A stretch of DNA of 64,000 nucleotides, from positions 62,001 to 126,000 of the forward strand of contig JAEWAF010000080.1 of NCBI GenBank assembly GCA_023391815.1. The letters are read 5' to 3'. The DNA comes from Pseudomonadota bacterium. Lineage in GTDB: Bacteria; Pseudomonadota; Gammaproteobacteria; Steroidobacterales; Steroidobacteraceae. A program made the position numbers and the translations under genes. Shown one piece after another: positions 25,074 through 34,695 of this stretch; position 1 is the stretch's first letter; each line of letters starts with the position of its first letter. Below the pieces are notes generated by a model. It was not told the origin of the DNA. It saw nothing but the letters and a program-made list of their open reading frames with translations, and made no database searches.

Positions 25074-26054
25074 ATGAACTTGAGCCTCAATCTCGACTTC
25101 GGCATCGCTCGCCGGTTGCAACAGTTCGCGCGCCGCTGGGCTCGTAAGCGTCACGGCGTCGATGTCGAGCCACTGACGCTGCCGAGTCGCCGCATCTATA
25201 TCATTCCGACGGGGATGGGCGTTGCGTTCGCGCTGATGCTGACAGCCATGTTCATCGGCGCGATGAACTATGCAAACAATCTCGCGTTGGGACTCACCTT
25301 CCTGCTCGGGTCGCTGGCGCTCACCGCCATGCATTATTGTCATCGCAATCTCGCGGGGCTCGTGATCCGTTCCGCGAGCACGGAGCCTGTGTTCGCCGGC
25401 GACGAGGCGATATTTCATATCGCGCTGGAGAACACTGCGCCGCTGGCTCGTCATGAGTTGATCGTCGCGAACGATCAAGGCATCTCGCCGCCGCAACCGG
25501 TGCCCGCGAACGGACGCGCGGTGTTCGATTTGCGGCTGCCAGCACCCCGACGCGGCATGCTGACGATGGATCATTTCGAGATCGTTACGCGACATCCGTT
25601 CAGCCTGTTTCGCGCGTGGGCTCACGTACACATGAATATGACGTGCGTCGTCTATCCGAAGCCCGCCCCGCGCGGCTTGTCGCCGCCGCCCGTCGAAACA
25701 GATACGGGCGGCGCCCAGGATTCGGTACGAGGCGATGAAGAGTTCGCCGGCTTACGACCGTTCCATCCCGGCGACTCGCCTCGCCGGATCGCATGGAAAG
25801 CGTATGCGCGTGAGCAGGGCCTGCAGGTGAAGCTGTACGCAGGCACAGCGGTCACATCGCACGTGTTCGACTGGAACGGCCTGCCCGGGCTCGGCACCGA
25901 AGCACGATTGTCACAACTGTGCCGATGGGTCGAAGACGCGTTCGCGGACGGCCGCGCCTTCGCCCTGAAGCTGCCGGGCCTGGACATTCCAGCAAACATC
26001 GGCCCCGGACATCGGCAACGATGTTTGACGGCGCTGGCGCTGTTCGAGCCATGA
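25074..26054 (+). CDS. DUF58 domain-containing membrane protein
   Basis: 326 residues. Two hydrophobic segments near residues 45-85 (GMGVAFALMLTAMFIGAMNYA and LALGLTFLLGSLALTAMHY) are followed by a beta-rich region and the DUF58 core DEEFAGLRPFHPGDSPRRIAWKAYAR, which is diagnostic. The family partners MoxR ATPases and is thought to work at the membrane on complex assembly or envelope stress, without a proven activity. It lies 30 bases after moxR and its stop overlaps the transglutaminase start as ATGA. Confidence 0.93.
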   Translation: MNLSLNLDFGIARRLQQFARRWARKRHGVDVEPLTLPSRRIYIIPTGMGVAFALMLTAMFIGAMNYANNLALGLTFLLGSLALTAMHYCHRNLAGLVIRSASTEPVFAGDEAIFHIALENTAPLARHELIVANDQGISPPQPVPANGRAVFDLRLPAPRRGMLTMDHFEIVTRHPFSLFRAWAHVHMNMTCVVYPKPAPRGLSPPPVETDTGGAQDSVRGDEEFAGLRPFHPGDSPRRIAWKAYAREQGLQVKLYAGTAVTSHVFDWNGLPGLGTEARLSQLCRWVEDAFADGRAFALKLPGLDIPANIGPGHRQRCLTALALFEP

Positions 26055-28024
26055 GCGCCGTCCTCGACAATCATCTTCAGCAATTGACGCCGCTCGGACA
26101 GCGATTGGTCTGGGTGATCGCGGGACTCGTGCTCGCGGCGGCTCCACATTTCGGCCACGTCGCGATCTGGACGATGCTGATCGCGGCGGTCGCGACCGCC
26201 CTTCGCATGACGATCGAGATCAAGCGCTGGTCCCTGCCTCCGAAGGCGGTGAGCACGGGCTTCGCGTTCGCCGCGCTGATCGGAGTCCTGGCCAGCTATC
26301 GAACGCTCAACGGCATCGACGCCGGCACCTCGCTACTGATCGTGATGGCGGGCATGAAGCTCCTCGAGACTCGCACGACCCGCGATCTGACCGTGGTGGT
26401 GTTTCTCTCCTACTTCGCCTTGTTCGCCGCCTTTCTCTACAACCAGAACATGATGCTGCTGCCGTACATGCTCTTTACGGCAGGGCTGCTGACGATGACG
26501 CTGATGCGTATCCATCAGACCGAAGCGATGCCCATCCGCGAGGCCGCGGGCACGACCGCAAAAATGTTCCTACAAGCATTGCCGCTCGCGGTCCTGCTGT
26601 TCCTGTTCTTCCCGCGTCTGCCCGGGCAGTTCTGGGCGGTGCCCGCGCGAGAGCAAGCCCGCAGTGGCCTGAGCGACGAAATGACGCCAGGTGACGTATC
26701 CGAGCTGAGCTTGTCCAGCGTCATCGCGTTTCGCGTGAAGTTCGAAGGCGAGGCGCCACCGCCGCGCGAGCGGTACTGGCGTGGGCCGGTGATGCATATG
26801 TTCGACGGGCGCACCTGGCGGCAGCTCGGTTCGAGGTTCGTGCAGCAAGAAGTGGCCTCGTCCGGCTCGACGTATCGGTATCGGATTTCGATCGAGCCGC
26901 ACTCACAGAACTGGATCTTCGGGCTCGACATGGTCACCGGTTGGGATCGCACGCGGGCCTTCCGCAGCGAGGATTTCCAGCTCAGGGCGCGGCAGGAACA
27001 GATCTCCGTGCTCAGCTCGTACGATCTGGAGTCGGCGCCTACCTACGTCACGACCAGCGAGCTTCGGAGCGATTTGCGGCGCCTGGATACCTACATTCCA
27101 CGCAATCGCAATCAACGCACGATCGAGTTGGCGCGTCAGATGCGTGACAGCGCCGGGAGCGATGAGGCATTCATTCAGTCGGTGCTCACCAAGTTCGGCA
27201 GCGAAGAGTTCTATTACACGTTGCAGCCGCCGGCGCTGGACGTAAACGCCGTCGACGACTTCCTGTTCAACACCAGGCGCGGCTTTTGCGAACATTTCGC
27301 CTCGGCCTTTACGGTCATGGCGCGCAGCGTCGGCATTCCGGCGCGCGTCGTGACCGGCTATCAGGGCGGCGAATTCAATGCCATGGGCGGCTATTTCATC
27401 GTGCGACAGTCGGATGCGCATGCATGGTCCGAAGTCTGGCTCGAAGGCCGGGGCTGGCAACGCATCGATCCCACCGCTGCGATCGCGCCCGAGCGCATCG
27501 AGCGCGGGCTGGATGCGGCGATTTCGGCGGAAGAAGATGTTCCCGGCCGGATTCTTCGCCAGAACGCGCTGTTCTCGCGGATCCGCATGGCGTGGGACGC
27601 AGCCAACACGTTCTGGAACAATCAGGTGGTGGAATTCGGCGAAGCTCAGCAGCACTGGCTGCTGGAGAAATTCAACATCAAGGATCCGCGTTGGGAATAT
27701 CTGGGCGTGGGTTTGATCCTGGCCCTGATCGGCTTCTTTCTCATCCTGTCCGGTTATCTGGCGTGGAAATTCAAGCCACGATCGCGCGATCCGGTCGCGT
27801 ACGTCTACGAACAGTTGTGCCGCAAGCTCGCGAAGCTCGGCGTGCCTCGACAGCCGCACGAAGGACCGAATGACTACGTGATGCGCGCAGCTGCCGAGCG
27901 TCCCGAATTGGCCGCGCAACTGGCGGAAGTTCGCGCCGTCTATGTGGGGTTACGGTACGGACCGACACCGTTGCCGACACAGCTCAGCCGGCTGAAGTTT
28001 CTGGTAAACCAGCTGGAGGCGTGA
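26051..28024 (+). CDS. tgpA: TgpA-type membrane transglutaminase-like protein
   Basis: 657 residues starting at an ATG that overlaps the DUF58 stop (ATGA). Several membrane helices fill residues 15-190, a large periplasmic part follows, and one helix near the C-terminus (VGLILALIGFFLILSGYLAW) anchors a cytoplasmic tail. The transglutaminase core has its triad: Cys413 in RRGFCEHFA, His in SDAHAWSEVW and Asp in RIDPT. The closest described relative is Pseudomonas TgpA, which is essential there and has periplasmic transglutaminase activity. The 3' end overlaps the convergent transporter gene by 41 bp. Confidence 0.93.
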   Translation: MSAVLDNHLQQLTPLGQRLVWVIAGLVLAAAPHFGHVAIWTMLIAAVATALRMTIEIKRWSLPPKAVSTGFAFAALIGVLASYRTLNGIDAGTSLLIVMAGMKLLETRTTRDLTVVVFLSYFALFAAFLYNQNMMLLPYMLFTAGLLTMTLMRIHQTEAMPIREAAGTTAKMFLQALPLAVLLFLFFPRLPGQFWAVPAREQARSGLSDEMTPGDVSELSLSSVIAFRVKFEGEAPPPRERYWRGPVMHMFDGRTWRQLGSRFVQQEVASSGSTYRYRISIEPHSQNWIFGLDMVTGWDRTRAFRSEDFQLRARQEQISVLSSYDLESAPTYVTTSELRSDLRRLDTYIPRNRNQRTIELARQMRDSAGSDEAFIQSVLTKFGSEEFYYTLQPPALDVNAVDDFLFNTRRGFCEHFASAFTVMARSVGIPARVVTGYQGGEFNAMGGYFIVRQSDAHAWSEVWLEGRGWQRIDPTAAIAPERIERGLDAAISAEEDVPGRILRQNALFSRIRMAWDAANTFWNNQVVEFGEAQQHWLLEKFNIKDPRWEYLGVGLILALIGFFLILSGYLAWKFKPRSRDPVAYVYEQLCRKLAKLGVPRQPHEGPNDYVMRAAAERPELAAQLAEVRAVYVGLRYGPTPLPTQLSRLKFLVNQLEA

Positions 28025-29279
28025 CAACGCGCGCCGCTCGTGCCGCGATGAAGAGCACGATCGCTCCGCCCGCGAACAATATCGCAACCGACAGAATCGC
28101 CATGCGCGAATTGCCGGTGAGCAGCGCCGTGAAGGCCATCAGCAACGGGCCCAGCACCGCGGCGAATTTCCCCATCATGTTATAGAAGCCGTAGAACTCG
28201 CCGGCCCGCTCCTGAGGAATCAACCGTCCGTAGTACGAGCGGCTCATCGCCTGCGTCGCGCCCTGCACGCAGCCGATGGCGGCGGCCATGATGTAGAACT
28301 CGGACACGGTGGTCATGAACACCGCGTAGAAAGTGACGGCGGCATAAACGGCGATGCCGACGAAAATGCCGACCAGCGGGCTGATGCGATCGCCCAGCGT
28401 GCCGAACAAGAGCGTGGCCGGAAAGCCGATGAACTGGATCATCAGAATGCCCGAGATCAGGCTGTCGGCCGGAAAGCCCAGTGCCAGACCGTAATCCACC
28501 GCCATCTTCATGATGGTGTTCACGCCGTCGATATACATCCAATACGCGAGCAGAAACAAAATCACCGGGCGGTACTTGCGCACTTCCCGGAAGGTTCGCG
28601 CGAGCTCGGCGAATCCTTCGCGCAGGGCGCTACCCGCGGCGACGGGAGCACGCTCCGGGCCCTGCGGGGAGCTTCGGAAGATCGGAATCGAAAACAGCGT
28701 CCACCACACCGCGACCGAAAGAAACGAGGCGCGAATCGCCGCTTCAGGATTGGCCAGGCCGAACATCGCGGGCTTCGCGAACATCAGCACGTTGACGGTG
28801 AGCAGCAGCGCGCCGCCGAGATAGCCCATCGCGTAACCGAATCCCGAGACCGAATCGAGCCGCTTCGGGGGCGCCACCTTCACCAGCATCGAGTCGTAGA
28901 AAATCAAGCCGCCCCAGAAGCCGAGCGACGCAATCGCGAACAACGCTGCCGCGGTCTGCCAGTCGCCGATGCCGACGAATGCCAGCATCGCCGTCGGAAT
29001 CACACCGATGGCAGTGAAGGCCGCGAGGAATCGCAAATGTGCCCCGCCGCGATCGGCCAAGGCCCCGAGCCACGGCGCCATGATCGCCAGCACGAAACTC
29101 GAGACGCCGTTCGCGATGCCCAGCCAGAAGGTGCTCGTGGTCGCGTCCTGCCCCGGCGTGAGAAACTGTTTGAAGAACAGCGGGAAGAACACGACCATCA
29201 CCGTGGTCGCGAACGACGAATTCGCCCAGTCGTACAACGCCCAGGCGAACACTTTCTTGGTGATGAGAGGTGACTTCAT
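27984..29279 (-). CDS. UMF1/Atg22-type MFS transporter
   Basis: 431 residues with about twelve membrane segments. The N-terminal FAWALYDWANSSFATTVM is the signature of the UMF1 (Atg22-like) branch of the major facilitator superfamily, and RSYYGRLIPQERAGEFYGFYN near residue 355 is also typical. Fungal Atg22 exports amino acids from vacuoles; the substrate of bacterial members is not established. It sits 14 bases after prfC on the minus strand and may be co-transcribed with it. Confidence 0.92.
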   Translation of the reverse strand: MKSPLITKKVFAWALYDWANSSFATTVMVVFFPLFFKQFLTPGQDATTSTFWLGIANGVSSFVLAIMAPWLGALADRGGAHLRFLAAFTAIGVIPTAMLAFVGIGDWQTAAALFAIASLGFWGGLIFYDSMLVKVAPPKRLDSVSGFGYAMGYLGGALLLTVNVLMFAKPAMFGLANPEAAIRASFLSVAVWWTLFSIPIFRSSPQGPERAPVAAGSALREGFAELARTFREVRKYRPVILFLLAYWMYIDGVNTIMKMAVDYGLALGFPADSLISGILMIQFIGFPATLLFGTLGDRISPLVGIFVGIAVYAAVTFYAVFMTTVSEFYIMAAAIGCVQGATQAMSRSYYGRLIPQERAGEFYGFYNMMGKFAAVLGPLLMAFTALLTGNSRMAILSVAILFAGGAIVLFIAARAARVVTPPAGLPETSAG

Positions 29280-29293
29280 GGCTAGCCGATTCG

Positions 29294-30907
29294 TTACGCG
29301 GCCGCGGCCAGATGCTCGCGGGTCTCGCGGAAATCGAGATCCGGCCAGCGTTCCAGGGTGAGCTGCAAGTTGACTCGCGTCGGGGCGAGATACACCAGTG
29401 CGCCGGAATGATCCAACGCCAGGTTCTCATACGCCTTGGTGCGAAATTCCTCGAGCTTCTTCGGATCCTTGCCGTACACCCAGCGCGCGGTATAGACGTT
29501 GACGTTGTCGAACGACGACTGCACCGAATATTCGTCCTGCAATCGGAACGTGACCACGTCGAACTGCAGCTGACCGACGGCGCCGAGGATCAAATCGTTG
29601 TTCCGTAACGGACGGAACACCTGGGTCGCGCCCTCTTCGCACAACTGATCCAGCCCCTTCTGCAGCGCCTTCATACGCAGCGGGTCGCGCAACACCACGC
29701 GACGGAACATTTCCGGCGCGAAGTTGGGAATGCCGGTGAACATCAACGACTCGCCTTCCGTGAACGTGTCGCCGATGTTGATCGTGCCGTGATTGTGCAA
29801 ACCGAGGATGTCGCCCGCGAAGGCTTCATCCGTGTGCTGGCGATCGGCCGCGAGGAACGTGAGCGCGTCGTTGATGCGCATCTCCTTGCCGAGCCGCACA
29901 TGAAACAACCGCATGCCGCGCGTGTATTTGCCCGAGCAGATCCGCATGAAAGCGATACGGTCCCGATGACCCGGGTCCATGTTCGCCTGGATCTTGAAGA
30001 CGAAACCGGTGAGCTTTTCTTCCAGCGGCTGCACCACCCGACCGGTCGTTTCACGCTCTTTCGGTCCCGGTGCATGGCGCACGAACGACGCCAGCAGCTC
30101 GGTGACGCCGAAGTTGTTGATGGCGGAACCGAAGAACACCGGAGTCTGCTTCGCGGCGAGATATTGCTCGATGTTGAATTCCGGCGCGGCCCCTCGCACC
30201 AGTTCGACCTCATCGCGGAACGCTTGCGCACGCGCGCCGAGGAATTCGGTCGCCGCGTCGCTGTCGAGCTTGTCGATGGTCGAATGCGTGCCGGCCCGGC
30301 CTTTCTCGCCGGCCTGATAGATATAGATGCGATCTTCGATCAGGTGATAAATGCCCTGCAGCTCGCGCCCCATGCCGATCGGCCAGGTGATGGGCGCGCA
30401 GGAGATCTTCAGCACCTTCTCGATTTCATCCAGCAGCTCCATGGGCTCGCGACCTTCGCGATCGAGCTTGTTGATGAAAGTCATGATCGGCGTGTCGCGC
30501 AGGCGGGTGACTTCCATCAGCTTGATGGTGCGCTCTTCGACGCCCTTGGCGCAGTCGATCACCATCAACGCCGAGTCGACCGCGGTCAGCGTGCGATAGG
30601 TGTCTTCGGAGAAGTCTTCGTGGCCGGGGGTGTCGAGCAGATTCACCATGCGGCCGTCGTAGGGAAATTGCATGACGGACGAGGTGACCGAGATACCGCG
30701 CTGCTGTTCGAGCGCCATCCAGTCGGACGTCGCATGCCGGGCCGCCTTGCGGCCCTTGACGGTGCCGGCGAGCTGAATGGCACCGCCGAACAACAGCAGC
30801 TTCTCGGTCAGGGTGGTCTTGCCGGCGTCCGGGTGGCTGATGATGGCAAAAGTGCGTCTTTTGCTTATCTCCCGGGCAGTTAGGCTATTGGCTACATCTT
30901 CTGACAT
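29294..30907 (-). CDS. prfC: peptide chain release factor 3
   Basis: 537 residues from the ATG at 30907; RF3 in E. coli is 529. It is the GTPase that removes RF1/RF2 from terminated ribosomes. G1 is SHPDAGKTT, switch I includes RGISVTSSVMQF, G3 is DTPGHEDFSEDTYRTL and G4 is NKLDREGREP, all as in RF3 rather than EF-G. The C-terminal RF3 domain follows (AVGQLQFDVVTFRLQDEY). A longer frame extends to 31024, but its extra 39 residues are not RF3-like. Confidence 0.97.
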   Translation of the reverse strand: MSEDVANSLTAREISKRRTFAIISHPDAGKTTLTEKLLLFGGAIQLAGTVKGRKAARHATSDWMALEQQRGISVTSSVMQFPYDGRMVNLLDTPGHEDFSEDTYRTLTAVDSALMVIDCAKGVEERTIKLMEVTRLRDTPIMTFINKLDREGREPMELLDEIEKVLKISCAPITWPIGMGRELQGIYHLIEDRIYIYQAGEKGRAGTHSTIDKLDSDAATEFLGARAQAFRDEVELVRGAAPEFNIEQYLAAKQTPVFFGSAINNFGVTELLASFVRHAPGPKERETTGRVVQPLEEKLTGFVFKIQANMDPGHRDRIAFMRICSGKYTRGMRLFHVRLGKEMRINDALTFLAADRQHTDEAFAGDILGLHNHGTINIGDTFTEGESLMFTGIPNFAPEMFRRVVLRDPLRMKALQKGLDQLCEEGATQVFRPLRNNDLILGAVGQLQFDVVTFRLQDEYSVQSSFDNVNVYTARWVYGKDPKKLEEFRTKAYENLALDHSGALVYLAPTRVNLQLTLERWPDLDFRETREHLAAAA

Positions 30908-30947
30908 GGTGATTCCGCGCGCCCGCGCGTACCACCTCGAAGAGCGG

Positions 30948-31682
30948 TCAGGCGCGGCGACGCAAGCGTTGGCTGGCAAAGTCGCGAATGATAGCCCACA
31001 AGTCCACGGGCGCACGCCCTTCATGGATCAGGACGTTGAAGACATAGGCGGCGGTCAGGCTCACCACGATCATCTCGCCGCCGTCCTCCAGGATCAGCAG
31101 GAACTGCGCCAGCAGCGGCGCCTTGAAATAGCTGATCACGTGGATCACGTCGACGCCGACGCCCAGGCCGGCCAGCAGGAAAATCAGGATGGAGATGTCG
31201 CGGGTCACGATGCGTGCGTCCGGCCCGCCGCGCCAGTAGCCCACGCCAATCAACAGCAGCGTTACGCCGCCGACAAATCCGGCGAACAGCAATTCGCCGA
31301 TGTCGTCGGGCCGCAGCCCGAAAGCCACCGGCAACGAGTACTGCGCCGCCAGCCATTTGCCGAAGTGCTCGTGCATCTGGAACGCGTCGTCCAGCAGCAG
31401 GAACGTGAACACGATGCCCACGCCGATGTAAGTGACTTCGCGAGTGCGCCGGAACAGGCCGACCATGCACAGCGCGACCCAGAATTGTTTGACGTACTGG
31501 TAAGCCTCGGGAATGCCGTTATCGGCCTCCAGCGAGAAGGGCCGGCCCTCGAGCAGCGAGGTCTCGACATAGATCACGTGCAGCAGGATGAACGCCAGGT
31601 CCGCGGCGACCAGCATGATCAGCAACGTCCGTGCGGTGGCGAGCAGAGCCGGTTGTTTTTCTGGCGTGGCGAGGGCGTGCAT
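30948..31682 (-). CDS. six-helix membrane protein of unknown function
   Basis: 244 residues that I cannot assign. Six hydrophobic segments are visible, beginning with LLIMLVAADLAFILLHVIYV and ending with MIVVSLTAAYVFNVLI. Acidic residues with a histidine occur just after helix 3 (LLLDDAFQMHEHFGKW), within or next to the membrane, and could bind a metal; this is only an inference. It is 40 bases upstream of prfC in the same direction, and rimI ends about 100 bases upstream of its start. Confidence 0.75.
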   Translation of the reverse strand: MHALATPEKQPALLATARTLLIMLVAADLAFILLHVIYVETSLLEGRPFSLEADNGIPEAYQYVKQFWVALCMVGLFRRTREVTYIGVGIVFTFLLLDDAFQMHEHFGKWLAAQYSLPVAFGLRPDDIGELLFAGFVGGVTLLLIGVGYWRGGPDARIVTRDISILIFLLAGLGVGVDVIHVISYFKAPLLAQFLLILEDGGEMIVVSLTAAYVFNVLIHEGRAPVDLWAIIRDFASQRLRRRA

Positions 31683-31783
31683 CGAGCCGGTCCGCGTGTG
31701 ACACGTGTCAGCGCACGACGATACAGAGGGCCACCCCCGATTACCGGGCGTGGGTCACAAGGAAGGCGGAAGTTGCCGGGGAG

Positions 31784-32269
31784 TCAGGTGTCGGCGAGCA
31801 CGCGCTTGTACACCAGCGCGTCTTCGCGGCCGCCGGCGGCCTGATAATAGGACTTGCGCACGCCCACTTTGACAAAACCCAGCGACTCGTACAGCTTGAT
31901 GGCGACCGGATTGGACGGCCGCACTTCCAGAAACACGTCCTGCATCTCGGCTTCCCGGGCCCGGCTCAGCAGGAAGTCCATCAATCGCCGGCCGACACCG
32001 ACGCCGCGCAGATCGTTACGAATACAAATGTTGAGAATGTGAGCTTCGCCGGCGCCGTACGACATGATGCCGTAGCCGGCGACCTGCCCTTCGAATTCGA
32101 CCACGCGGCACAGATAGCCCACGCGCACGCAATCGCGAAACACCCCTTCGCTCCAGGGAAACAGGTACGACGCTCGCTCGACCGTCACGACCGCGGGCAC
32201 ATCGACGAGTGTCATCGGTCGAAAGCGCACCGCCTGGGATAGCGCGCTACGGTCGAGCTCGGCGCTCAC
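31784..32269 (-). CDS. rimI: ribosomal-protein-S18-alanine N-acetyltransferase
   Basis: 161 residues from a GTG that overlaps the uracil-DNA glycosylase stop as GTGA. A GNAT fold with the acetyl-CoA loop NDLRGVGVGRRLMDFLL and the RimI-type FLEVRPSNPVAIKLYESLGF, followed by VRKSYYQAAGGREDALVY, where the tyrosines match RimI. RimI acetylates the N-terminal alanine of ribosomal protein S18. The coupling with the glycosylase gene is common in this group. Confidence 0.92.
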   Translation of the reverse strand: MSAELDRSALSQAVRFRPMTLVDVPAVVTVERASYLFPWSEGVFRDCVRVGYLCRVVEFEGQVAGYGIMSYGAGEAHILNICIRNDLRGVGVGRRLMDFLLSRAREAEMQDVFLEVRPSNPVAIKLYESLGFVKVGVRKSYYQAAGGREDALVYKRVLADT

Positions 32270-33033
32270 GTCGTTGCCCCACTTTGCAACGTCTCGAAGG
32301 TACGCATGGCCAATAACAGATCGGCCCATGATTTACGCTTCTCCACCGGACTGCGTAACAGATAGGCCGGGTGATAGGTCACCACCATCGGCCGGTTCGC
32401 CGCGATTCTATGCACCGTGCCGCGCAGCTTGCCAATCGGCGTATCCACATCCAGCAACGTCTGCGCGGCGATACGACCAACGCACAGGATCAGCGCCGGG
32501 TTCACCAGCTCGATCTGCCGATACAGATAGGGGATACAGGCACGCACTTCTTCGGGCTTAGGATCGCGATTGTTGGGCGGTCGGGATTTCAAAATGTTCG
32601 CGATGAACACCTGTTCCCTCGACAGCCCGATCGCCTTGAGCATGGAATTGAGCAACTGACCCGCGCGCCCCACGAACGGTTCGCCCTGTCGATCTTCGTC
32701 CGCGCCGGGCGCTTCGCCGACGATCATCCAGCGCGCGCTGCGGTTGCCGACGCCGAAGACACCATTGGTTCGCGTGGCGTGCAATGGGCACTTCGTGCAC
32801 GAGCGCACGGCGGTTGCAAGCTCTTCCCAGCCCAGCTTCGCAACCCCATCGTCCGGAATGTGGATCTTCGACTCGACCGTGGGCGGCACTTCCACCGTCC
32901 GGGCCTGAATGACCGGCGAGACCTGCGCGGCCACCGTTTCGACCGGCACGACCGTCGGGCGCACGGGCGCCTCTCGACGTTCCCAAACGTCGATGTCGAG
33001 TGCCTTCAGATAGGCCAGGCGGCGGGAATCCAT
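32266..33033 (-). CDS. family-4 uracil-DNA glycosylase
   Basis: 255 residues. The C-terminal 190 residues form the Fe-S family-4 UDG: CTKCPLHATRTN gives two cluster cysteines, and ACIPYLYRQIELVNPALILC gives the other two. GEAPGADEDRQGEPFVGRAGQLLN is the active-site motif, ending in an Asn-containing uracil pocket, and YHPAYLLRS is the second motif. The N-terminal 70 residues are variable and Pro/Val-rich. It removes uracil from DNA as base-excision repair. The gene is directly coupled to rimI. Confidence 0.94.
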   Translation of the reverse strand: MDSRRLAYLKALDIDVWERREAPVRPTVVPVETVAAQVSPVIQARTVEVPPTVESKIHIPDDGVAKLGWEELATAVRSCTKCPLHATRTNGVFGVGNRSARWMIVGEAPGADEDRQGEPFVGRAGQLLNSMLKAIGLSREQVFIANILKSRPPNNRDPKPEEVRACIPYLYRQIELVNPALILCVGRIAAQTLLDVDTPIGKLRGTVHRIAANRPMVVTYHPAYLLRSPVEKRKSWADLLLAMRTFETLQSGATT

Positions 33034-33119
33034 GGGAACGAACGCCGAAGATGGTTTGGGGGAAGCTTACCGACACCCGCCCCGCTAGACCATCGGCAAA
33101 CGCCAGGTGGCGCCTTGGG

Positions 33120-33920
33120 CTAAGTGGTGCCGCCTTCGGTCACTCGCTTCTTGCGAGTCAGCTTGCGCCACAGCCAGTACAGCGGCGCCGAGGCGGCATA
33201 GAGCCCGAACAACGTGAACAGCGAGACAGGCGCCAGAGACACTGCCACGTAAATCAATGGGATCAGGGCCGCGTACACCCATGGGATGCGGCCGCGCATG
33301 TTCAGCTCTTTGCCGCTCCAGTATGAGAACTTGCTGACCATCAGCGCGCCGATACAGATCGTGATGCCGAAGGCCAGCGCCAGCGCCGGCAGCCCGGTAA
33401 CGGGGAATTCGCTGACCAGCCAGATAAAGCTGGCAACCGTCGCGGCCGCCGACGGGCTCGGCAGACCTTCGAAGTAACGCTTGTCGGCGACGGCGGCCCG
33501 AGCGTTGAAGCGGGCCAGGCGCAGGGCCGCCGCGACCGCGTAGAAGAAGCAGGCGAGCCAGCCGAACCGGCCCCAGAATTTGCCGTAGTCGTAAATCCGC
33601 TCGATGCCCCACTGATACACGACGATGGCCGGCGCCAGGCCGAAGGCGACCATGTCGCAGATGCTGTCGTACTCCTTGCCGAAGTCGCTCTGGGTGTTGG
33701 TCCAGCGGGCCACGCGCCCGTCCAGGCCGTCGGCCAGCATGGCCACGAAAATCGCGATGCCGGCGTTGGAGAAGTTGCCGTCGATGGCCGCGACGATGGC
33801 GTAGAAGCCGCCGAACAGGGTGCCGGTGGTGAACAGGTTGGGCAGCCAGTACACGCCGCGGCTCGGCCGCCGGGCCTCGGCCGGCTGCTCAACGTCGCTG
33901 CTGTGATATTCGGCGCTCAT
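33120..33920 (-). CDS. pssA: CDP-diacylglycerol--serine O-phosphatidyltransferase
   Basis: 266 residues, a membrane CDP-alcohol phosphatidyltransferase. The catalytic signature DG-x2-AR-x8-G-x3-D-x3-D is read as DGLDGRVARW, SDFGKEYDSICD, preceded by NLFTTGTLFGGFYAIV. It makes phosphatidylserine for phosphatidylethanolamine synthesis. Its length and motif spacing fit the PssA group rather than PgsA, whose gene lies at 37138. The C-terminus is basic (LTRKKRVTEGGTT). Confidence 0.94.
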   Translation of the reverse strand: MSAEYHSSDVEQPAEARRPSRGVYWLPNLFTTGTLFGGFYAIVAAIDGNFSNAGIAIFVAMLADGLDGRVARWTNTQSDFGKEYDSICDMVAFGLAPAIVVYQWGIERIYDYGKFWGRFGWLACFFYAVAAALRLARFNARAAVADKRYFEGLPSPSAAATVASFIWLVSEFPVTGLPALALAFGITICIGALMVSKFSYWSGKELNMRGRIPWVYAALIPLIYVAVSLAPVSLFTLFGLYAASAPLYWLWRKLTRKKRVTEGGTT

Positions 33921-34115
33921 GGGTATCCGGTGTTGATTCAGGCGTTCTTGTCAGCCGGTCCCTGGAGCGGCCGATGCAGAATGAATGTGTCGCCGCGCGC
34001 CAGGTTCCGCCCCTTACGAACCAACGGGATGGCGGGTGTGACGCGCTCGATCCATCGCTGTTGGCGCGCATGATATTGTGCGGCCCGCAATGCGCACAAC
34101 ATACACGGTCTGCTA

Positions 34116-34691
34116 GTGACTGCACTGCGCTGGCTGCTGCTTACACTGCTGGTCGCGATCATCCTGCCGATCACGCCCGCCCGGGCCGACCGGCAGCAGG
34201 ACCCCGCGCTCGGCAAATTCCTGCAAAAGACCCTGACCGAGGCGCCCTGCTTCGAGGACGAATTCGAGAAAAAGGTGTGGCTCGCGGCCATGGAGCCGAA
34301 GCTGCTCAAGACCGTCAAGGACGATAAGGAGCGCGGCGAAATCCTGCATCACGTGTTCTGCGAGGCGCGCCGTCTGCAACTGCCGCCGGGTCTGGTGATG
34401 GCGGTGATCGATGTCGAGAGCCGGTTCGATCGCTGGGCCGTGTCCTCGGCCGGCGCCGTCGGTCTGATGCAGGTGATGCCTTTCTGGCCCAATCAGCTCG
34501 GCATGACCAACCAGGAGCTGGTGCGCATTCCCCAGAACGTGCGCATGGGCTGCACCATCCTGAAGTTCTACTTGGAGCGCGAGCAAGGCGACTACACCAA
34601 GGCGCTGGCCCGCTACAACGGCAGCGTCGGCCGCCGCAACTACGCCGACCTGGTGTTGGTCCGGCTGGCGAATCGCTGGCAATACCGCTGA
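34116..34691 (+). CDS. lytic transglycosylase, SLT domain
   Basis: 191 residues from a GTG start with a signal peptide (LRWLLLTLLVAIILPITPARA). The SLT fold has its catalytic glutamate at Glu101 (VIDVESRFDRWAVSSAGAVG), followed by GLMQVMPFW and the ARYNGSVGRRNYAD segment. It should cleave peptidoglycan glycan strands to 1,6-anhydro products in the periplasm. It is short and lacks extra substrate domains. The 195-bp spacer upstream shows no clear second gene. Confidence 0.92.
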   Translation: MTALRWLLLTLLVAIILPITPARADRQQDPALGKFLQKTLTEAPCFEDEFEKKVWLAAMEPKLLKTVKDDKERGEILHHVFCEARRLQLPPGLVMAVIDVESRFDRWAVSSAGAVGLMQVMPFWPNQLGMTNQELVRIPQNVRMGCTILKFYLEREQGDYTKALARYNGSVGRRNYADLVLVRLANRWQYR

Positions 34692-34695
34692 GTTT

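Noticed and set aside
30908..31024. N-terminal extension of prfC by 39 residues
   Set aside because: The extra residues are not RF3-like, and the frame runs into the end of the upstream membrane protein gene; the ATG at 30907 matches the family start.
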